DNA of 64,000 bases from positions 806,001 to 870,000 of the forward strand of contig JAUPSS010000001.1 of assembly GCA_040285825.1 (NCBI GenBank). Reading direction: 5' to 3'. This stretch comes from Eukaryota sp. TZLM1-RC (lineage: Eukaryota > Metamonada: BaSk clade). Under the pieces are notes generated by a model, which saw only the letters and a list, made by a program, of their open reading frames with translations, had not been told where the DNA came from and did no database searches. The position numbers and the translations under genes were made by a program. Below, one piece after another: positions 21,445 to 33,700 of the stretch. Numbering within the stretch: the first letter of the stretch is position 1; the number at the start of each line of letters is the position of its first letter.

Positions 21445-22276
21445 AATGATTTGGCTTGATTTGTGAATGACATGCGTTCAAAAATCAGTATGTGAACTTG
21501 TGTGAGGTGGCATTTTTTGATTGAGCTGATTGGAAATGCATAAATTCACATTCTGTTATTCCGAAATCTTTTGAGGTTGCAGGTGTTTTTTATGGGTGGT
21601 ATTAGTGGAGATAAATTTGAAAAATATACAAATGTTTGATGACCAAACATCTGTGATCGTCTTTAAAACACGTAAGGTAATTAAACCATATACTTTGACT
21701 CAGTTTTGCGTTGTCTATGAAAAGGTGATGCCGTTATGCAGATAAACACACGAAGGAGAGAGAACACTAAGTTGATTAATAACTGATTCATAATCGAGTA
21801 TAACGTGATCAGTCGAAATACAAAGAACCCTACTAAATCAATTATAATTCAACAACAACCGACGGTGTAGCCTGGAATGCAGGTTAGCTGTTCTTCAGTA
21901 GCGAATGTGATGGTTCCTTCTAGTTTATTGAGACTAATAATGTCAATAATATATGTTATGTCATACTGTTCATCTCGACTTTTCGACTTACACCAACAAA
22001 TGTACATTTGAACTGTGTGTAATGATGTCAAAAAATTACCGTAAAAATTGGACAACTTCTTTTTCTGCCGTGTTCATGTATTGCTCAATGTCTTCAAAAA
22101 AACGGAAAAAAGTGTTGTTGTTTAACTTAAATTGATTTAGTAGATTTCTTCGTGATATTGGTTTATGAATTAATTTTATAAACTCAGAATTCTCTCTTTG
22201 TTTCGTGTGTTCATCTGCCTAACGGCATCAAATAGTTTTCTTCTTGCTGGCGAAAAAAACAAAATTTTTTAATTCG
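21445..22276. repeat. shared block with 505-bp inverted repeat, copy 2
   Basis: Starts with one 88-bp repeat (21445-21532) and continues through the inverted-repeat element at 21727-22229, whose arms match copy 1. The central minus-strand frame (21849-22055) is again open and ends CIPGYTVGCC. It is the left arm of a palindrome with 24277-24781. Confidence 0.75.
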
Positions 22277-23095
22277 TGAAACATACTTCTTTTGTCAATG
22301 AATATTCACATGCCCAATACATTTTATGTTCATTTGTTTTTTCCTTGCTTGGGTCTTTGGATAAGGCTGCAATGATCTCCGTCAAGAATTTTGATGTAGT
22401 TGAAAAGGAAAGAACTGGAAGAGTTTTCAAGTGTGTTTACTGGCAAAACCGGATTGTATTATTTATTTTTAAGGGAATGGTGAATTAATTTCTGATTCAT
22501 TCTGCACTTTTTATGGGAAATATTCTGAATGTTTAGTAATTAATTGTGTTGTGGTAGAGGAGGAACACTTTGAGGATATGGAGCTTTAGTTGTGTATTTG
22601 ATTATTTTATTCTGTATTGGATTAAAAGTTATGCATAAAAGATGGAAATTTTGTGGATTCCTCTCAAGTTGTTGTTGATTTCACTACAGTTGATCCCTTT
22701 GCCTTTGTTTATCGCGATCATGTTTTACTTAGTACTAATGGCCATTTAACAAGGCTGAAGATCGTAAGAGAGATAAATATACTGAGATATTAAATGATTT
22801 AAATAAGAACCTTTATTCGAAGTTTTCGTTTGTTCCTTTTGCCTTCGATTTTTGGCAACATTGGACAATCCGCCTTGAATTTCATCAATGATTTTGGTAA
22901 TTTATGTCGTTCAAGTGGGAAAAATTTTGCAGAGAATATATGGAAAAATCGTATCATTTTGGCTTTGTACAGAAGCGTTCCCAAATAGTTTTGTTTCTTA
23001 TGTGCTTTAGATTGTTTTGATTTGATTTGATTCTGCGTAGAAAATCAATATTGTTGTTAAAATCACAGTAACAATTTCTCACAAAAGACAAAAAG
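22276..23095 (+). mobile_element. family D and B retroelement fragments, palindrome left arm
   Basis: Family D endonuclease end at 22276-22488, then the family B endonuclease end from about 22660, frame-broken by a missing A (CATTTAACAAGG) near 22746 and a deletion near 22845. The family B 3' region with TTTGA repeats follows to about 23095. It mirrors 23330-24240 about a centre near 23254. Confidence 0.7.
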
Positions 23096-23330
23096 AAAAG
23101 AAAAAAAGCAAAAATCGTGGGTTTTTCATTACAAATACAAACAGAATTGCCCAGGAAAAACACTTGGATACAGCCCCAATCTCAACGGCATGTTTTGTTT
23201 CCATGCTTCATTTGTTAAGTGAAGACCAAATAGCCTTGGTTGCTGAGATATAAAACTAGTGCACTTCTGGCTTGTTTTTCTTTTCTTTTCTTTTTGTCTT
23301 TTGTTTTTTTGGTCTGATTGCATGGTGCTT
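23096..23330 (-). mobile_element. 5'-truncated family B start and polypurine tract
   Basis: On the minus strand this holds a piece of family B upstream of the zinc knuckle (RLFGLHLTNEAWKQNMPLR), with an AAAAGAAAAGAAAAAC tract before it. On the plus strand the junction with the preceding family B 3' end lies near 23110. The same piece recurs at 61790-61984 and 63430-63620. Confidence 0.6.
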
Positions 23331-23890
23331 GATCAATGAGGGTGATTCTGAAGATTGGGCATTTTAGGTTTTTGTGGATCTTGATTTAGCATGTTATTCG
23401 CAAAAATTTCCTTTTGTGAGAAATTGTTACTGTAATTTTAACAAAAATATTCGTTTTCTACGCAAAATCAAATCAAATCAAATCAAAAGAAACTAAAACA
23501 CACAAGAAACAAAATTATTTGGAAACACTTCTGTACAAAGCGAAAATGATACGATTCTTTCATAAATTCCCTGCAAAATTGTTACCACTTGAACGACATA
23601 AATTATCAAAATCATTGATGAAATTCAAGGCGAACTGTCCAAAGTTGACAAAAATCGAAAAGGCAAACGGAACAAACGAAAACTTCGAATAAAGGTTCTT
23701 ATTTAAATCATTTAATATCTCAGTATATTTATCTCTCTTACGATCTTCAGCCTTGTTTAAATTGCCAATAGTACTAAGTAAAACATGATCGCGATAAACA
23801 AAGGCAAAGGGATCAACTGTAGTGAAATCAACAACAACTTGAGAGGAATCCACAAAATTTCCATCTTTTATGCATAGCTTTCAATCCAAT
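23330..23890 (-). mobile_element. family B 3' region and endonuclease end
   Basis: Reading on the minus strand: the endonuclease end (23560-23853, VDSSQVVVDF to AGNL), open in this copy to about 97 codons, then the 3' region with TTTGA repeats at 23463-23490 and the conserved tail to 23330. It forms the right arm of the 23.25-kb palindrome. Confidence 0.75.
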
Positions 23891-24029
23891 AAAGAATAAA
23901 ATAATCAAATACACAACTAAAGCTCCATATCCTCAAAGTGTGCCTCCTCTACCACAACACAATTAATTACTAAACATTCGGAATATTTCCCAAAAGAAGT
24001 GCAGAATGAATCAGAAATTAATACACCAT

Positions 24030-24240
24030 TCCCTTAAAAATAAATAATACAATCCGGTTTTGCCAGTAAACACACTTGAAAATTCTTCCAGTTCTTTCCT
24101 TTTCAACTACATCAAAATTCTTGACGGAGACCATTGCAGCCTTATCCAAAGACCCAAGCAAGGAAAAAACAAATGAACATAAAATGTATTAGGCATGTGA
24201 ATATTCATTGACGAAAGAAGTATGTTTCACGAATTAAAAA
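24030..24240 (-). mobile_element. family D endonuclease end
   Basis: The reverse-complement counterpart of 22276-22488, with the same WQNRIV segment; a TAATACACC change affects the end. It lies next to the inverted-repeat element. Confidence 0.65.
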
Positions 24241-24276
24241 ATTTTGTATTTTTCGCCAGCAAGAAGAAAACTATTT

Positions 24277-24781
24277 GATGCCGTTAGGCAGATGAACACA
24301 CGAAACAAAGAGAGAATTCTGAGTTTATAAAATTAATTCATAAACCAATATCACGAAGAAATCTACTAAATCAATTTAAGTTAAACAACAACACTTTTTT
24401 CCGTTTTTTTTGAAGACATTGAGCAATACATGAACACGGCAGAAAAAGAAGTTGTCCAATTTTTACGGTGATTTTTTTGACATCATTACACACAGTTCAA
24501 ATGTACATTTGTTGGTATAAGTCGAGAAGTCGAGATGAACAGAATGACATAACATATATTATTGACATTATTAGTCTCAATAAACTAGAAGGAACCATCA
24601 CATTCGCTACTCAAGAACAGCTAACCTGCATTCCAGGCTACACCGTCGGTTGTTGTTGAATTATAATTGATTTAGTAGGGTTCTTTGTGTTTCGACTGAT
24701 CACGTTATACTCGATTATGAATCAGTTATTAATCAACTCAGTGTTCTCTCTCCTTCGTGTGTTCATCTGCATAACGGCATC
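24277..24781. repeat. 505-bp inverted-repeat element, copy 3
   Basis: Arms GATGCCGTTAGGCAGATGAACACACGA... and its imperfect complement ...TCGTGTGTTCATCTGCATAACGGCATC. Central open frame on the plus strand 24468-24659 (CWYKSRSRDEQNDITYIID core). Same outer context as copies 1, 2 and 4. Confidence 0.75.
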
Positions 24782-25021
24782 ACCTTTTCATAGACAACGC
24801 AAAACTGAGTCAAAGTATATGGTTTAATTACCTTACGTGTTTTAAAGACGTTCACAGATGTTTGGTCATCAAACATCTGTATATTTTTCAAATTTATCTC
24901 AACTAATACCACCCATAAAAAACACCTGCAACCTCAAAGGTTTCGGAATAACAGAATGTGAATTTATGCATTTCCAATCAGCTCAATCAAAAAATGCCAC
25001 CTCAAATATGAAACATATTAT

Positions 25022-25342
25022 ATGAAACAAAAATCTTGGTTGTCGATAAAAACAGTGAAAAATCAACAGAACAAGAACTCACAGATGACTTGCTCTCAAT
25101 CATTTATATCTTCAATTGCAGACAAATGGGTAGACGAAGGTATAAAAGCACAAAAGGTGAGAATTTATCCATCGAGGTTACAGAAGAAAATTCTTCGTAA
25201 AATTACCCATAAAGGAGAATTCCATTTTGCATCCCGCTCATCATATCACAAACAAGACATTACCCCATTGGTTGCCCTAACTTTTGAGAGACAAACAAAG
25301 GCATTGGGTAGAGCATATTTGGAAGATGAAGCTTATTCATAA
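25022..25342 (+). CDS. small protein with a TnpB/Fanzor-like RIYP motif, copy 1
   Basis: A 106-residue open frame from ATG (MKQKSWLS) to TAA, followed by AATAAA about 20 bases on. Residues about 45-60 read KAQKVRIYPSRLQKKILRK, which resembles the K-x-R-x-YP-x3-Q-x3-L start of IS605/IS607-type TnpB and of eukaryotic Fanzor proteins. Nothing of the RuvC core is present, so at most it is a fragment or a diverged small relative. The second copy (41548-41868) differs by a few substitutions with the frame kept. Function unknown; resemblance from motif only. Confidence 0.4.
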   Translation: MKQKSWLSIKTVKNQQNKNSQMTCSQSFISSIADKWVDEGIKAQKVRIYPSRLQKKILRKITHKGEFHFASRSSYHKQDITPLVALTFERQTKALGRAYLEDEAYS

Positions 25343-25678
25343 ATGTTTATTTCATTAATAAATTGAATTTCTATAATTGAACATCATACAATGCTTCACT
25401 GAACTTGAATTATGTCTTTACGCCCAAGATCACCATTATGAATACAACTGTCTAATATCAATTTTTCCTGTCAAAGTAGTTACACCAACATCCACACAGC
25501 AGAGATAACTCTATGATGGCGATTTGATCAATTCCTAGAGTATGTGTACCTCAAAATATCAAAACCCATTAGAATGGTTTATGCCATTATCCTATATATA
25601 TTAATGCGAGTGTGAGTGGGTGTTATATTCAATTAGTCTTTTCATAAAATAAATAACAGTGGTTTGATTGAATTCCTC
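25343..25678 (+). promoter_or_regulatory. 5' region of the MBL gene, copy 1
   Basis: An AT-rich interval between the small gene's polyadenylation signal (TTAATAAATTG near 25360) and the MBL start. No gene is seen. A TATATATAT stretch at about 25602-25610 lies about 70 bases before the MBL ATG and could be a TATA-like element. The same sequence precedes the copy at 42205. Confidence 0.4.
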
Positions 25679-26413
25679 ATGAAACTAACTGTTATAGGCC
25701 ACTGGGCAGGATATCCTAAAGCTAATGACGCTACCTCTGGTTATTTGCTCCAGCACGATGGTTTCAATGTTCTTATTGATTGTGGTAGTGGTGTATTGTC
25801 CAACATGTTGCACTTCGTTTCTTACACCGAACTGCATGCAGTTGTCATCTCCCACTACCACCATGATCATATTGCTGACGTAGGTCCACTACAATACGCT
25901 AGGCTAGTGGAAACACAGCTAGGCAAGGTGAATTCTCAACTCAAAGTATATGGCCCATCGTATGATCAGGATACACTGTCAAAGTTAAAGAAACCTCCAT
26001 TTGTTGACACTGTTCCATATGACCCGCAAAGCCGAAAAACAATAGGTCCATTTGAGTTGGAATTTCATGAAAATATCCACTCAATTAAATCATTTGCCAT
26101 TAAGGCTACTTGTGGATCCAAATCAGTAGCTTATTCAGGAGACACTGCCTATCATGAGACATTGGCAGAGTTTGTGAGTGATGTAGATTTGTTCATTTGC
26201 GAGGCGAGCTTCTATCCTTGGCAAGATGCAGTGCCTTATGGACACTTAACAAGTACAGAAGCAGCGAGAATTGCTCAAAAAGCGTCAGTAAATCATCTTT
26301 TACTTACACATTTACCTGACTTCGGAAATGTAAACGAGTTGCTTGAGGATGCTAAGAAACATTTCGAACAGAGAACGAGTCTGGCATTCAAAGGGTGGTG
26401 TTGTGAGATATAG
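25679..26413 (+). CDS. MBL-fold metal-dependent hydrolase (YhfI-like), copy 1
   Basis: A 244-residue protein. I start it at ATG 25679 (MKLTVIG), because the longer frame begins with TTG and bacterial relatives start with this beta strand. The metal site is complete: SHYHHDHIAD has H59, H61, D63 and H64, then SGDTAYHETL supplies an Asp and LTHLPDFGN a late His. The opening (GHWAGYPKANDATSGYLL) and ADVGPLQYA strongly resemble the Bacillus YhfI group of RNase Z-like MBL hydrolases, whose substrate is unknown. It converges on the PARG gene with about 165 bp between stops. Bacterial origin by transfer is an inference. Nearly identical to 42205-42939. Confidence 0.85.
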   Translation: MKLTVIGHWAGYPKANDATSGYLLQHDGFNVLIDCGSGVLSNMLHFVSYTELHAVVISHYHHDHIADVGPLQYARLVETQLGKVNSQLKVYGPSYDQDTLSKLKKPPFVDTVPYDPQSRKTIGPFELEFHENIHSIKSFAIKATCGSKSVAYSGDTAYHETLAEFVSDVDLFICEASFYPWQDAVPYGHLTSTEAARIAQKASVNHLLLTHLPDFGNVNELLEDAKKHFEQRTSLAFKGWCCEI

Positions 26414-26582
26414 TTGTTTTTGTGGTTTGATTCCATTGGAATGTGGAAGTGTAAAGAAAATGGTGTGCTGTTAAAGTAACTACAAGTGATTCAATCAATC
26501 AACATTTTGACACCATAAATACAATAGACTTGATGACTAGACACTAGCATTAGTAGAGAAAAATTCGTTAATGAAACTTTAT

Positions 26583-29500
26583 TTATAAGTCAAGTTTGAG
26601 ACAACTTTTGACAATTTTCTTCAAAAAAGATTTCTTGACAAATTCAGGATCTTGGTTGACATTCCAATGCCCGTACTTTCTATAACAAGAAGGGTCGTTT
26701 TTCCTATCACACTTGTCGCCAAACTTGCACTTATAAGGAATCACTGGTATAGGTTCATGGAAAAAAGTGAAGCGATGAAGAGGATCCTTAAGACCTTCAC
26801 AACTTACCCCATGTTCACATACTTCCAGCTCAACGTGGTCAAATAGTCTGCAGTGTTCCTCGTTTTCCACATCTTTACAAAATCCTGAATATCGACATAT
26901 ATGTTTAAACCCCCTTAAATGCTTGGCTCCCTCGGAGGTCTTTCCCATATGATCCACATAGTAATACTCGCAGGTATAAGGATTAGGACATTGGGGTAGT
27001 TCAGAGTTTATGCTAGCAGCACTTTTAGTAATAGAGGAAGATCTTGGTTTTTGAAACGATTTTGTGGATGTAAAATGTTGAAAAAATGTTCGATGAGATA
27101 GTGAAGCCAACTGGTTACAATTTTTAAAGGGGCAACGTGGAACATGGTGAAATTTTGAAATATGATCTCTTTCATCAACACGTTTGCAGGGAAAGAGCAA
27201 ATCTTGACATGGAAGCATAAAATTTCGAGAATTTTGAATTAAATCGTATTTAATTAAATCTTGGCATTGAGCTAGACAATCCCCAAATCCACTAAATATA
27301 ATTGAATCAAAAAACTTGTGGAAAATGGAAAGTACAAATGATAAAACAGTCATTGCACCAGGAATAGGGTTTTTGAAAGCTCCACAACCAAGAGGGCAAA
27401 TCACTAAATGAGTAATTCTGTGTTTAATGGCAGCTAAAAAGACACAAGTCCATCTCTTGTATAGTAATTGCAAATCATCAAAATGAGCATAGTCTTCACC
27501 AAAGTTTTCAACTTCCTTTCTTTGTGGATTTTGAGGAGCAGCAGTACTTATAATGGTAACTCTTTGTGGTGTTTCAAGCAATTGACATCCAGTAGCTTCC
27601 GTTATTTCAAAATTTCCACATTTTCGGTAACTACAACATCAATTTTAGCTGTTTTCCATGGATATGTTACCCTTTGGCCAGAAACTACCTGTCCACCATA
27701 CTGTTCAGGATCCAAAGCAGCACCTAGAGTTGTTCTTCTGAAAAGTGATTCTTCTTGAGCACTGGCACCCGTGAGATAACCACCACCAGGATGTTCCTCA
27801 TTAGCCATGTTGAGGACACCAACACGGTTAGTGGTAGGATCAAGGCCAATCGCACATTCAAGACAGTCTTTTTCCAAAAACTCGATCGGTTTAACATCAT
27901 TAGTTGCAACAAAATCAAAATCATGATTAAAAAAATCGTCAAAAAAATGGACAGAATTACATAGCAAATTACAATTCAATCTAGTAAAGGATTCACCATT
28001 CAGAGCATAACCATTGGCATTCACGACTCTCAAAGCATGAGCTAATATGATGCACAACACAAGCCTATAACAGTTGTTGAATCTTCGTCTAAGAGAGGGA
28101 AGGTCATAGGAATTGATTAGGAAATGGATTAATTGATCATTGTAATTTTCGACTAAATTTCCATAGTAATGCAGAGCCAAATCAACATGGGCCTTTTCTT
28201 CGGCAAAACAAACAGGATACGCAAGAGCAGGATTGAATTCCTCAACCAAAACTAATGTAATTTCTCTATTTTTCCCTTTAATTCTACAATTAAAAATCGT
28301 ACCTCTTTTTAGAACACATTCATCCTCTGTGCTGACCAGAACAACTCTTCTATCCCCAAACAAAGTGATTTTGTGCTTTGTGGAAGTGAGGCTCTGGTCA
28401 ATGACGTGTTTCAGAGTTGAGAAATTTGGACAAGGAATGAAGACTAGTTCGAATAAATAGAATTCATTAAAAGAAATTCTAAAATTTTGGTTGGAAGTTT
28501 CAATTTATTGAATGATCTCTGATTGATCTTCTTTTGAAAAGACCAAATATTCGAACAATGAAATGTCAGCCAATATTTGGTCATTTAGATAGATTGTCTG
28601 TGAATTCGGTAATAGTTGAGCCAAATTTTCGTCAATAACAGAATGATTAATTGGTGATCCATCTTCGACAACGACTGTGATCGACGTCAAGGCTAAAATT
28701 TTAGAAGTTTGATCTCTTCCCCTGCTCTTGAGCTCTACTATTTCCTTTTGCTTATCCATTAATTTTTGTTTCAATTTTTGAATCAATTGATTGTTTTTTT
28801 CATTATTATTGACCGCCAACTGATCACTGTTAGTTGACATTTCTGAAATTTCTGCCTTTAAACCCAAAACTTCCGTTTCCAAATTTTCAATGATTTCCGA
28901 TCGGTCGGCTACACAATTTTTCAAAGAGTCAATGATAGCAACAAATTCTTCATTAATTTCTTTAATTTTCCCATATTGCCCTTCTTATTCATCATGAGAG
29001 TCAGAAAGATCCTTGAAAGCTGATTCTGATTGGTTCAAGGAAACAGAAAGTGATTTAATAACTGATGAATAATTGGTAGATTTTTCGGAGAGATCACAAA
29101 AAAGATCATAAAGCTCATTGAAAGAAGTTGAAAATGTTTTGAATTCTGAACGTTGTGACTGAATGGTTTCCTCTAACTGAGTAATTTTTGACTCCAATTC
29201 AACAATTAACGTAGACTTAAATTGAATTTCTGTATTCAATTCAGCAATCAAGTCTTGATTATTCTTGATTGATTGACAATTTGATTGATTCTCGGTTGAT
29301 AATTCCGAATTACTGGCTTTAAGTGACATAATCTCTGATTCCAGTGATTCTTTTTCAGACGTTAGAGATTTGATTTGAGTAGTTAATTCAGCAATTGATG
29401 AATTTAATTCTGCAAATTTAGAACTTTTCATCAATAATTCTTGATTCTTTGAATTAATTTCAGCATCTTTTTCTTTTAATAATTCAATTTTATCACCATT

Positions 29501-30302
29501 ATCTTTTTCATTTTTCTTAATTTCTTCTTTTAATTCACTATTCAACAGACCCAACTCATCTAATGCACTTGATAATTCATTATTTTTACTGTTAATTAAG
29601 GTGATTTCATCTTTTTAACTCAGTAATGATTGAGTTTAACTGTTCCTTTTCCAGAATTAATTCCTTTTCACTCTCCGAGTTACTACTAATTTTGCTTTAA
29701 TTTGATCCAATTCAAGTTCTCTTTCGGATATAACACTACCTAATTTTTTCTTTTCTAGCACAACCAAGTAATAATTTGTTTCTAATCTAACCAACGAGTC
29801 AGTTTTTGAGCTGACAAGTTTTTCTGATATTCTGAATATTTTGAAGTGATCTCTTCTAACTGAGACTTAAAATTTTAACACTGTTCCTCAGTCAAGGTTA
29901 AATTTGACCGAAGCTCTTGAATTTGATCGGAAATGTCTTGATTTTTGAGCTTCCAAGTCTTGTTTTTCTTCACTAACTTTGTTGAAATTTCGTTGTAATT
30001 TTTCGTAAAGTTTTGATAATTCCTGATTTTTTGACCGTCATGTCATTTAATTGATTGGTAACGTCAGCAATTTTGACCTTATCAGATTCTACTTTGGCTT
30101 TCAAATGATTAATCTCTTCCTTTAAAAATCCAACTTGTCGTTGATTGAGCTCCTTTGATTCAAGCTCAAAGTTTTTAAAATTTTGTTCCAAAAATTCGTA
30201 ATCTGACTTTGACTCTGCAAGACTTTGGGTTAATTCTTCACATTTCTGTTCGAATTCAGCAGACTTCCGTTGAAAACCTTTCAACTTGTCAATTTGAGAC
30301 AA
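26583..30302 (-). pseudogene. coiled-coil/PARG/zinc-finger gene, copy 2
   Basis: Same architecture as the better copy at 43127-46843: coiled coil, PARG macrodomain (ANEEHPGGGYLTGASAQEE is intact here) and six CCHH-type fingers. It is broken by a 2-bp loss near 27605 (EILK-stop), a TAA near 28504, a TAA near 28988 (DE-stop-EG), an extra T near 29616, and the TAA near 29880 shared with other copies. The C-terminal 332 codons (26583-27581) are open. The 5' end lacks an ATG and abuts a family A 3' end at 30302. Confidence 0.85.
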
Positions 30303-30660
30303 ACATAGAAAATATGATAAACTTATTGAAGAGGCTAATGTCGATAGAAATACACAGCTGGTTTTTATTGCTTTCCCATTTTCGATAAATGGAAGATGAT
30401 CAGTTGAAGCAGAAACTTTTTTGGATGACTTCCAAAAAATGGTGCAAGAAAAAACAATGAAAGATTTGATATTTTTTTTATGGCGATCACGAGATTCAAT
30501 TTGTCATTATTAAAAGATTACCTCGGTTTTTCAATCGAATTAGAGGAGCTTTAGCTAGACAGCAAGCAGATCAAGATTTTGTAGAGGAAATCTTGGTTCA
30601 ATGATAGTCGTCCCATTAGTAATGAATTAATTAAATTAAGTGTGCAAATTCAATAAATAC
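30303..30660 (+). mobile_element. family A retroelement 3' end before PIEZO copy 2
   Basis: About 350 bp, the same degenerate 3' end as 709-1063, ending GTGCAAATTCAATAAATAC. It fills the gap between the truncated 5' end of the coiled-coil gene and PIEZO, so it sits at the rearrangement point. Confidence 0.8.
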
Positions 30661-30741
30661 ATATATTCAATGTTCGATTTTCACTTTTCGTTCAGGTTCA
30701 GGTGTTGACGAAAGATCATATCTCAACTACACCTTGGAACC

Positions 30742-33700
30742 ATGGTTAAGCCCGTACTTCCGTCACTTCTACTACCTGCTACCTTGTTCGTTTGTCTTTT
30801 ATCTAGACAATCTTATTTCTTATTTGCTTTTGTTCCTTCGCTTTTTCTTGCTATTAAGCTTCCGAATCAGAAATAGCCCCCGCTGCTCTCTTTTGCATTA
30901 TCCTTTCTTGGTTTAGTCGCTTCTGCAGTAATCATTCCATTTGACCTCCCCCTTCTTCAGTCTTTATATATAGGTACTTGTTCTGATTCACTATGTATAC
31001 CACCATTTGCGTACTATGGTTCACTTGTTTTCTTGTTATTCATCTATCTTCGACTGCAACCTTCTTCATGCACGCTCTCCTCACATGTCCCTCTCCTGTC
31101 CAATGTTTTATCTCAAAACCATTCTCATCCTACTTTCCTTCTCTTTCGTCCCCACACCCACCTACTTCGTCTTCTTCACCCTCATATCGCTTGTTTTGTC
31201 ATCTCCAACTTCTCCTCTCCTCTCCCACAACCTCTACCATAAGATCTTCTCCATTTGTTCATTTTCCCACCTCTACTACATTCTTCTCTCCTCTACTCTC
31301 TCCCTTCCTTACTTTCATGATCCATCTACTCTTCTTCCACTTCCTGTGTCTTTCTTCTCCACACTACACATTCTTACCCTAATTCTCTCCATTTATCTTC
31401 ACTCATCCCCTTACTTTTTCTCTCCACATCACCGTATTCCCCAAGCAGATAGTGTTGAACCTAGTCTAATCTCTCTTTCTTTTGTTCCTGACACAACTGC
31501 TTCTATTAGTGTAGCATCTGTAATTTCTTTTTTCTCATGTGGATTAGTATTAATTGCTACCTTCTTTTACCCTTCACCTTGGCTGATTCCGTTGCTGATA
31601 TATGGAATGATTCTGATTATTTTTAAATTAAGAACTTGTGGTTTTAAACGAGGTTATAGAGTTTTATTGTTTTCTATTATTTCAATTAATTTAACATTTA
31701 TTTCTTTTTCTAAACAACCAAGACGTGACCAAGATGTGACGTTGACGTATCTACTGATCAGAAACTTGATGAAGAGGTCACACCAGATCAAGATGACACG
31801 TCTGAGCCTCAACCATCATTTTTACTTCGAATGGCAACCAAACTTCAGTCAATCATTTTGAACTTCTTCAATATCAACATTTCTGACCTACCACCACGTC
31901 ATCAAACGTCACCATTACGTTGGTTAAAGCACAATATCTATAGATACTCTTCTGTATTGTCTTGCTTGCTGTGCTATCTCGCTGCTTTGTGGTTTCCTTC
32001 AATTCCCACCGTGATGATTGCTTTCACCACGATCACTTTTGGTTTAATGTCCAAATATGGAGGCAAAGCTAGGTTTTGGCAGTTTATTTTGGGAATTTAT
32101 CTATCTTTATTATTAATCCATTACATTTTCACCTTTCCTTTCTTTTGTTTTTGTGTTTCGCCATCAGATTCAATTACCATTTCCCTTGGTAAGTCATGTC
32201 TAGATCCCACCAAGTGTCCTGTTCCAAGGGAGCTTATCGATCCATCAAGTCACCCCTCAGCCCTAAGTTCGCAACTCATTTACCTTGTTGGTATTGCTCC
32301 TATAGGCAGCTTCCTCTTCTCCTACCCTCCCTTGCTGATTGCTGCATTGGGTATCGTTCTTCATCGTTCTATCTCGTTTAGAATGGGCAGGTGGGGAATT
32401 GATGTAGAGGAGAGAGTTGGGGTTCGTCATGTTTGGGGTAGGGTCGTGGTCTTCTTCAAGACTCTAATGGAGAAGCGTTTCGACGCTATTGGAGTAGACC
32501 TCTACCCATTTATGTTTTTTATTGATATACTTCAGTTAATTGCGCTTCCATTTGCCTTTTTTAGTAGCTCAACAGCTTCCCAGTCGGTAATCCAATCAGT
32601 CCAGCTCAGTTATTTACCTGGTTTCCTTGCAATTTGGTTGATTGTTCAGTTTCTGTTAATCATTATTGATAGAACTCTTTTCTATTTGAGATTCGCAAGA
32701 CTCAAAGCTCTGGTTCATTTTATTTCTAATTTCACTGTGTTAATTGTTTTTTGTTTAATTTTCCCCCGCAGTAATCACGAATTACCAATTAATGCACCTT
32801 TTCTCCTAGTCGCGGCCTTTCTGCGGTTTGTGGCTGCCGTGTTGAGCTCTCTACAACTTCGTTTTGGTTTTCCACCGCCTTCCTCCAAAGCCTTTTTGAT
32901 GAAGTCTTACGGTTCTTTTAACAATTATGGATACCAAGCCTTTAGAGTCATTCCTTTTCTTTATGAAATGAAATGTTTGCTGGATTGGTCTTTGACTACT
33001 ACTGCTTTGGAATTTAATTACTGGATGCGAATAGAAGATATTTATTCATCGTTGTTTTTAATCAAATGCAGAAGGTTATCTACAGCGAAAAGAGGTCGAA
33101 ATTTTGGTGACCCACAACCAAAATTTGACAAATTTTCGCAAGGTTTTCTTTTGTTTTTCGGTCTTACGCTCTTATTATGTTTGCCCTTAATTTTATTTAG
33201 TTCTGCTAACCCAGTCTCCAAACCAAACCCTATCCAACAGGCCAGTATTGATGTAAGTTTCAATAACTACTTGCCCATTTTCTCTCAGCATGAAGTGCAC
33301 AAAGTCGATGTTATCCCGGCTACACAATACAATGCAATTGTTAGCCATCACTCCTTGCTCCGCGATTCTAACCGTGCAGATGTACGAAAGATTACCTTTT
33401 TCACTTCATCTGATTCTGTGTGGACCATTGCTCCTCCTGCCATGAACGGGCTAGTAGAAGCTTTGGAGGATGGAAGGGGAATAGTATCTGTTACTTTGTC
33501 GTTTAACAGACACTATCCAAGCGATAGGAGGACAGCAAAGGGATGGTACTCGTTCAATTTAGATCATGAACATTGCTTAGAGTTGGCCAAGTTATTTTCT
33601 GGTGATTTAGAAGAAGTAACAATACCTTTACTTCCAAGAGCTGCATTAATTCCTCTGGCCGAATCACCAATCTTTTCTGATCAACGGGAGGATACCCTCA

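Noticed and set aside
24460-24500. A very short intron (GTAA...ACACAG) inside the inverted-repeat element's frame
   Set aside because: Removing it does not connect the upstream ATG frame to the long frame, and copies differ at the donor site.
31033-31382. Ser/Pro/Thr-rich small proteins on the plus strand before PIEZO copy 2 (and at 49296-49685)
   Set aside because: These are other frames of the C/T-rich N-terminal PIEZO region.
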